Source of the DNA: Amycolatopsis rifamycinica
GTDB lineage: Bacteria > Actinomycetota > Actinomycetes > Mycobacteriales > Pseudonocardiaceae
Length of the DNA stretch: 64,000 bases
Assembly (NCBI RefSeq): GCF_000695625.1
Contig: NZ_JMQI01000016.1
Location: 1 to 64,000, forward strand
Reading direction: 5' to 3'
The notes beneath the pieces were generated by a model that had not been told where the DNA came from, made no database searches, and was given only the letters and a program-made list of their open reading frames with translations. Positions 62,841-64,000 of this stretch are shown piece by piece (the first letter of the stretch is position 1; each line of letters begins with the position of its first letter). Position numbers and translations under genes: made by a program.

Positions 62841-64000
62841 TGCCGAAGAGGACGGACATCCAGCACGTGCTGGTGATCGGCTCCGGGCCGATCGTGATCG
62901 GGCAGGCGGCGGAGTTCGATTACTCCGGTACCCAGGCCTGCCGGGTGCTGCGCAGCGAAGGGCTGCGTGTGTCCCTGGTGAACTCGAACCCGGCCACCAT
63001 CATGACCGATCCCGAGTTCGCCGACGCCACCTACATCGAGCCGGTGACTCCCGACTTCGTCGAGAAGGTCATCGCCGAAGAGCGGCCGGACGCGCTGCTC
63101 GCGACCCTGGGCGGGCAGACGGCGCTCAACTGCGCCGTCGCGCTGCACGAGCGGGGTGTGCTCGACAAGTACGGTGTCGAGCTGATCGGCGCCGACATCG
63201 ACGCCATCCAGCGTGGTGAGGACCGGCAGAAGTTCAAGGACATCGTCCGCACGGTCGGTGCCGACGTGCCGCGCTCGCGCGTCTGCCACGACATGTACGA
63301 GGTCCGCGACACCGTCAAGGAGCTCGGGCTCCCGGTGGTCATCCGGCCGAGCTTCACCATGGGCGGGCTCGGCTCCGGCATGGCACACACGCCCGAGGAC
63401 CTCGAGCGGCTGGCCTCCACCGGGCTCGCGGAGTCTCCCGTCACCGAGGTGCTCATCGAGGAGAGCGTGCTCGGCTGGAAGGAGTACGAGCTCGAGCTGA
63501 TGCGCGACAAGCACGACAATGTCGTGGTCGTCTGTTCGATCGAGAACATCGACGCGATGGGCGTGCACACCGGCGACTCGGTCACCGTCGCGCCGACGAT
63601 GACCCTCACCGACCGCGAGTACCAGGTGATGCGCGACGTCGGCATCGCGGTGCTGCGCGAGGTCGGCGTCGACACCGGCGGCTGCAACATCCAGTTCGCG
63701 ATCAACCCGGCCGATGGCCGGATGGTCGTCATCGAGATGAACCCGCGCGTGTCGCGCTCGTCGGCGTTGGCGTCGAAGGCGACCGGTTTCCCGATCGCCA
63801 AGATCGCCGCGAAGCTCGCCATCGGCTACACCCTCGACGAGATCCGCAACGACATCACCGGCGAGACGCCCGCGGCGTTCGAGCCCACTTTGGACTACGT
63901 CGTCGTCAAGATGCCGCGGTTCGCCTTCGAGAAGTTCCCCGGTGCGGACCCGACGCTGACCACGACGATGAAGAGTGTCGGCGAGGCGATGTCGTTCGGC
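62840..64000 (+). CDS. carB: Carbamoyl-phosphate synthase large subunit, partial
   Basis: The first 387 residues of the large subunit; the rest lies past the right edge. It begins [20 protein letters not shown] with the typical [15 protein letters not shown], followed by the ATP-grasp region [20 protein letters not shown] and the metal-binding [21 protein letters not shown] and [20 protein letters not shown]. It makes carbamoyl phosphate from ammonia, bicarbonate and two ATP. The start ATG overlaps the carA stop by one base (TGATG). Confidence 0.96.
   Translation, partial: MPKRTDIQHVLVIGSGPIVIGQAAEFDYSGTQACRVLRSEGLRVSLVNSNPATIMTDPEFADATYIEPVTPDFVEKVIAEERPDALLATLGGQTALNCAVALHERGVLDKYGVELIGADIDAIQRGEDRQKFKDIVRTVGADVPRSRVCHDMYEVRDTVKELGLPVVIRPSFTMGGLGSGMAHTPEDLERLASTGLAESPVTEVLIEESVLGWKEYELELMRDKHDNVVVVCSIENIDAMGVHTGDSVTVAPTMTLTDREYQVMRDVGIAVLREVGVDTGGCNIQFAINPADGRMVVIEMNPRVSRSSALASKATGFPIAKIAAKLAIGYTLDEIRNDITGETPAAFEPTLDYVVVKMPRFAFEKFPGADPTLTTTMKSVGEAMSFG

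Overview
The window is about 72% G+C, with GC-rich third codon positions, many GTG/TTG starts and long chains of overlapping ATGA/GTGA gene junctions. It carries NRPS, Nit1C, STAS/anti-sigma and calerythrin-like genes. Together these point to a filamentous actinomycete, most likely Amycolatopsis or another Pseudonocardiaceae genus. That assignment is an inference from gene content; no rRNA or tRNA gene was seen.

Layout. (1) 1-9.6 kb: the edge of a non-ribosomal peptide cluster. An A-T-C-A-T NRPS, the start of a second NRPS and an MbtH protein run leftwards; a SAM synthetase/adenosine kinase pair runs rightwards and could support methylation in the pathway. (2) 9.7-11.3 kb: a VOC protein and a MerR-type regulator with an unusually long, hairpin-ended leader. 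(3) 11.5-19.3 kb: an eight-gene Nit1C operon (flavin oxidoreductase, amidohydrolase, Sll0783-type protein, radical SAM, GNAT/AIR-synthase fusion, nitrilase, a second nitrilase that has lost its catalytic Cys, and a glycosyltransferase). Published work links this cluster type to nitrile/cyanide nitrogen use. (4) 19.4-31.6 kb: a stress-type neighbourhood of small membrane proteins, STAS and anti-sigma/HATPase proteins, FNT channel, LspA paralog, SPL-like radical SAM and SDR. Several genes have promoters resembling actinomycete SigB sites, and the stretch also holds decayed epoxide-hydrolase, IS5 and MarR remnants. (5) 31.7-34.2 kb: a divergent EACC1 gene and a membrane-anchored caspase-like protease, matching predicted biological-conflict systems. 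(6) 34.4-42.5 kb: a secreted GH2 glycosidase under a LacI-type palindrome, STAS and OsmC proteins, DUF2188, a small secreted protein overlapping a nucleotide-sugar dehydrogenase, and a calerythrin-like EF-hand protein. (7) 42.5-59.1 kb: two divergent operons, six genes leftwards and nine rightwards, forming an unrecognised biosynthetic cluster (two DegT aminotransferases, UbiA prenyltransferase, FAD amine-oxidase-like enzyme, two adenylate-forming enzymes, two methyltransferases, CoA-transferase; on the other strand two Gfo/Idh dehydrogenases, Ldh2 dehydrogenase, sugar isomerase, M20 hydrolase). (8) 59.1-64 kb: gene debris, a frameshifted protein with an eCIS-cargo-like N-terminus, then carA and the start of carB.

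Two non-coding features stand out. A roughly 240-bp intergenic element occurs twice (25981-26226 and 39697-39932) in the same orientation, with a long hairpin in which one base pair differs by a compensatory change. The MerR gene is preceded by a leader of about 455 nt with its own strong promoter and a perfect 15-bp terminal hairpin.
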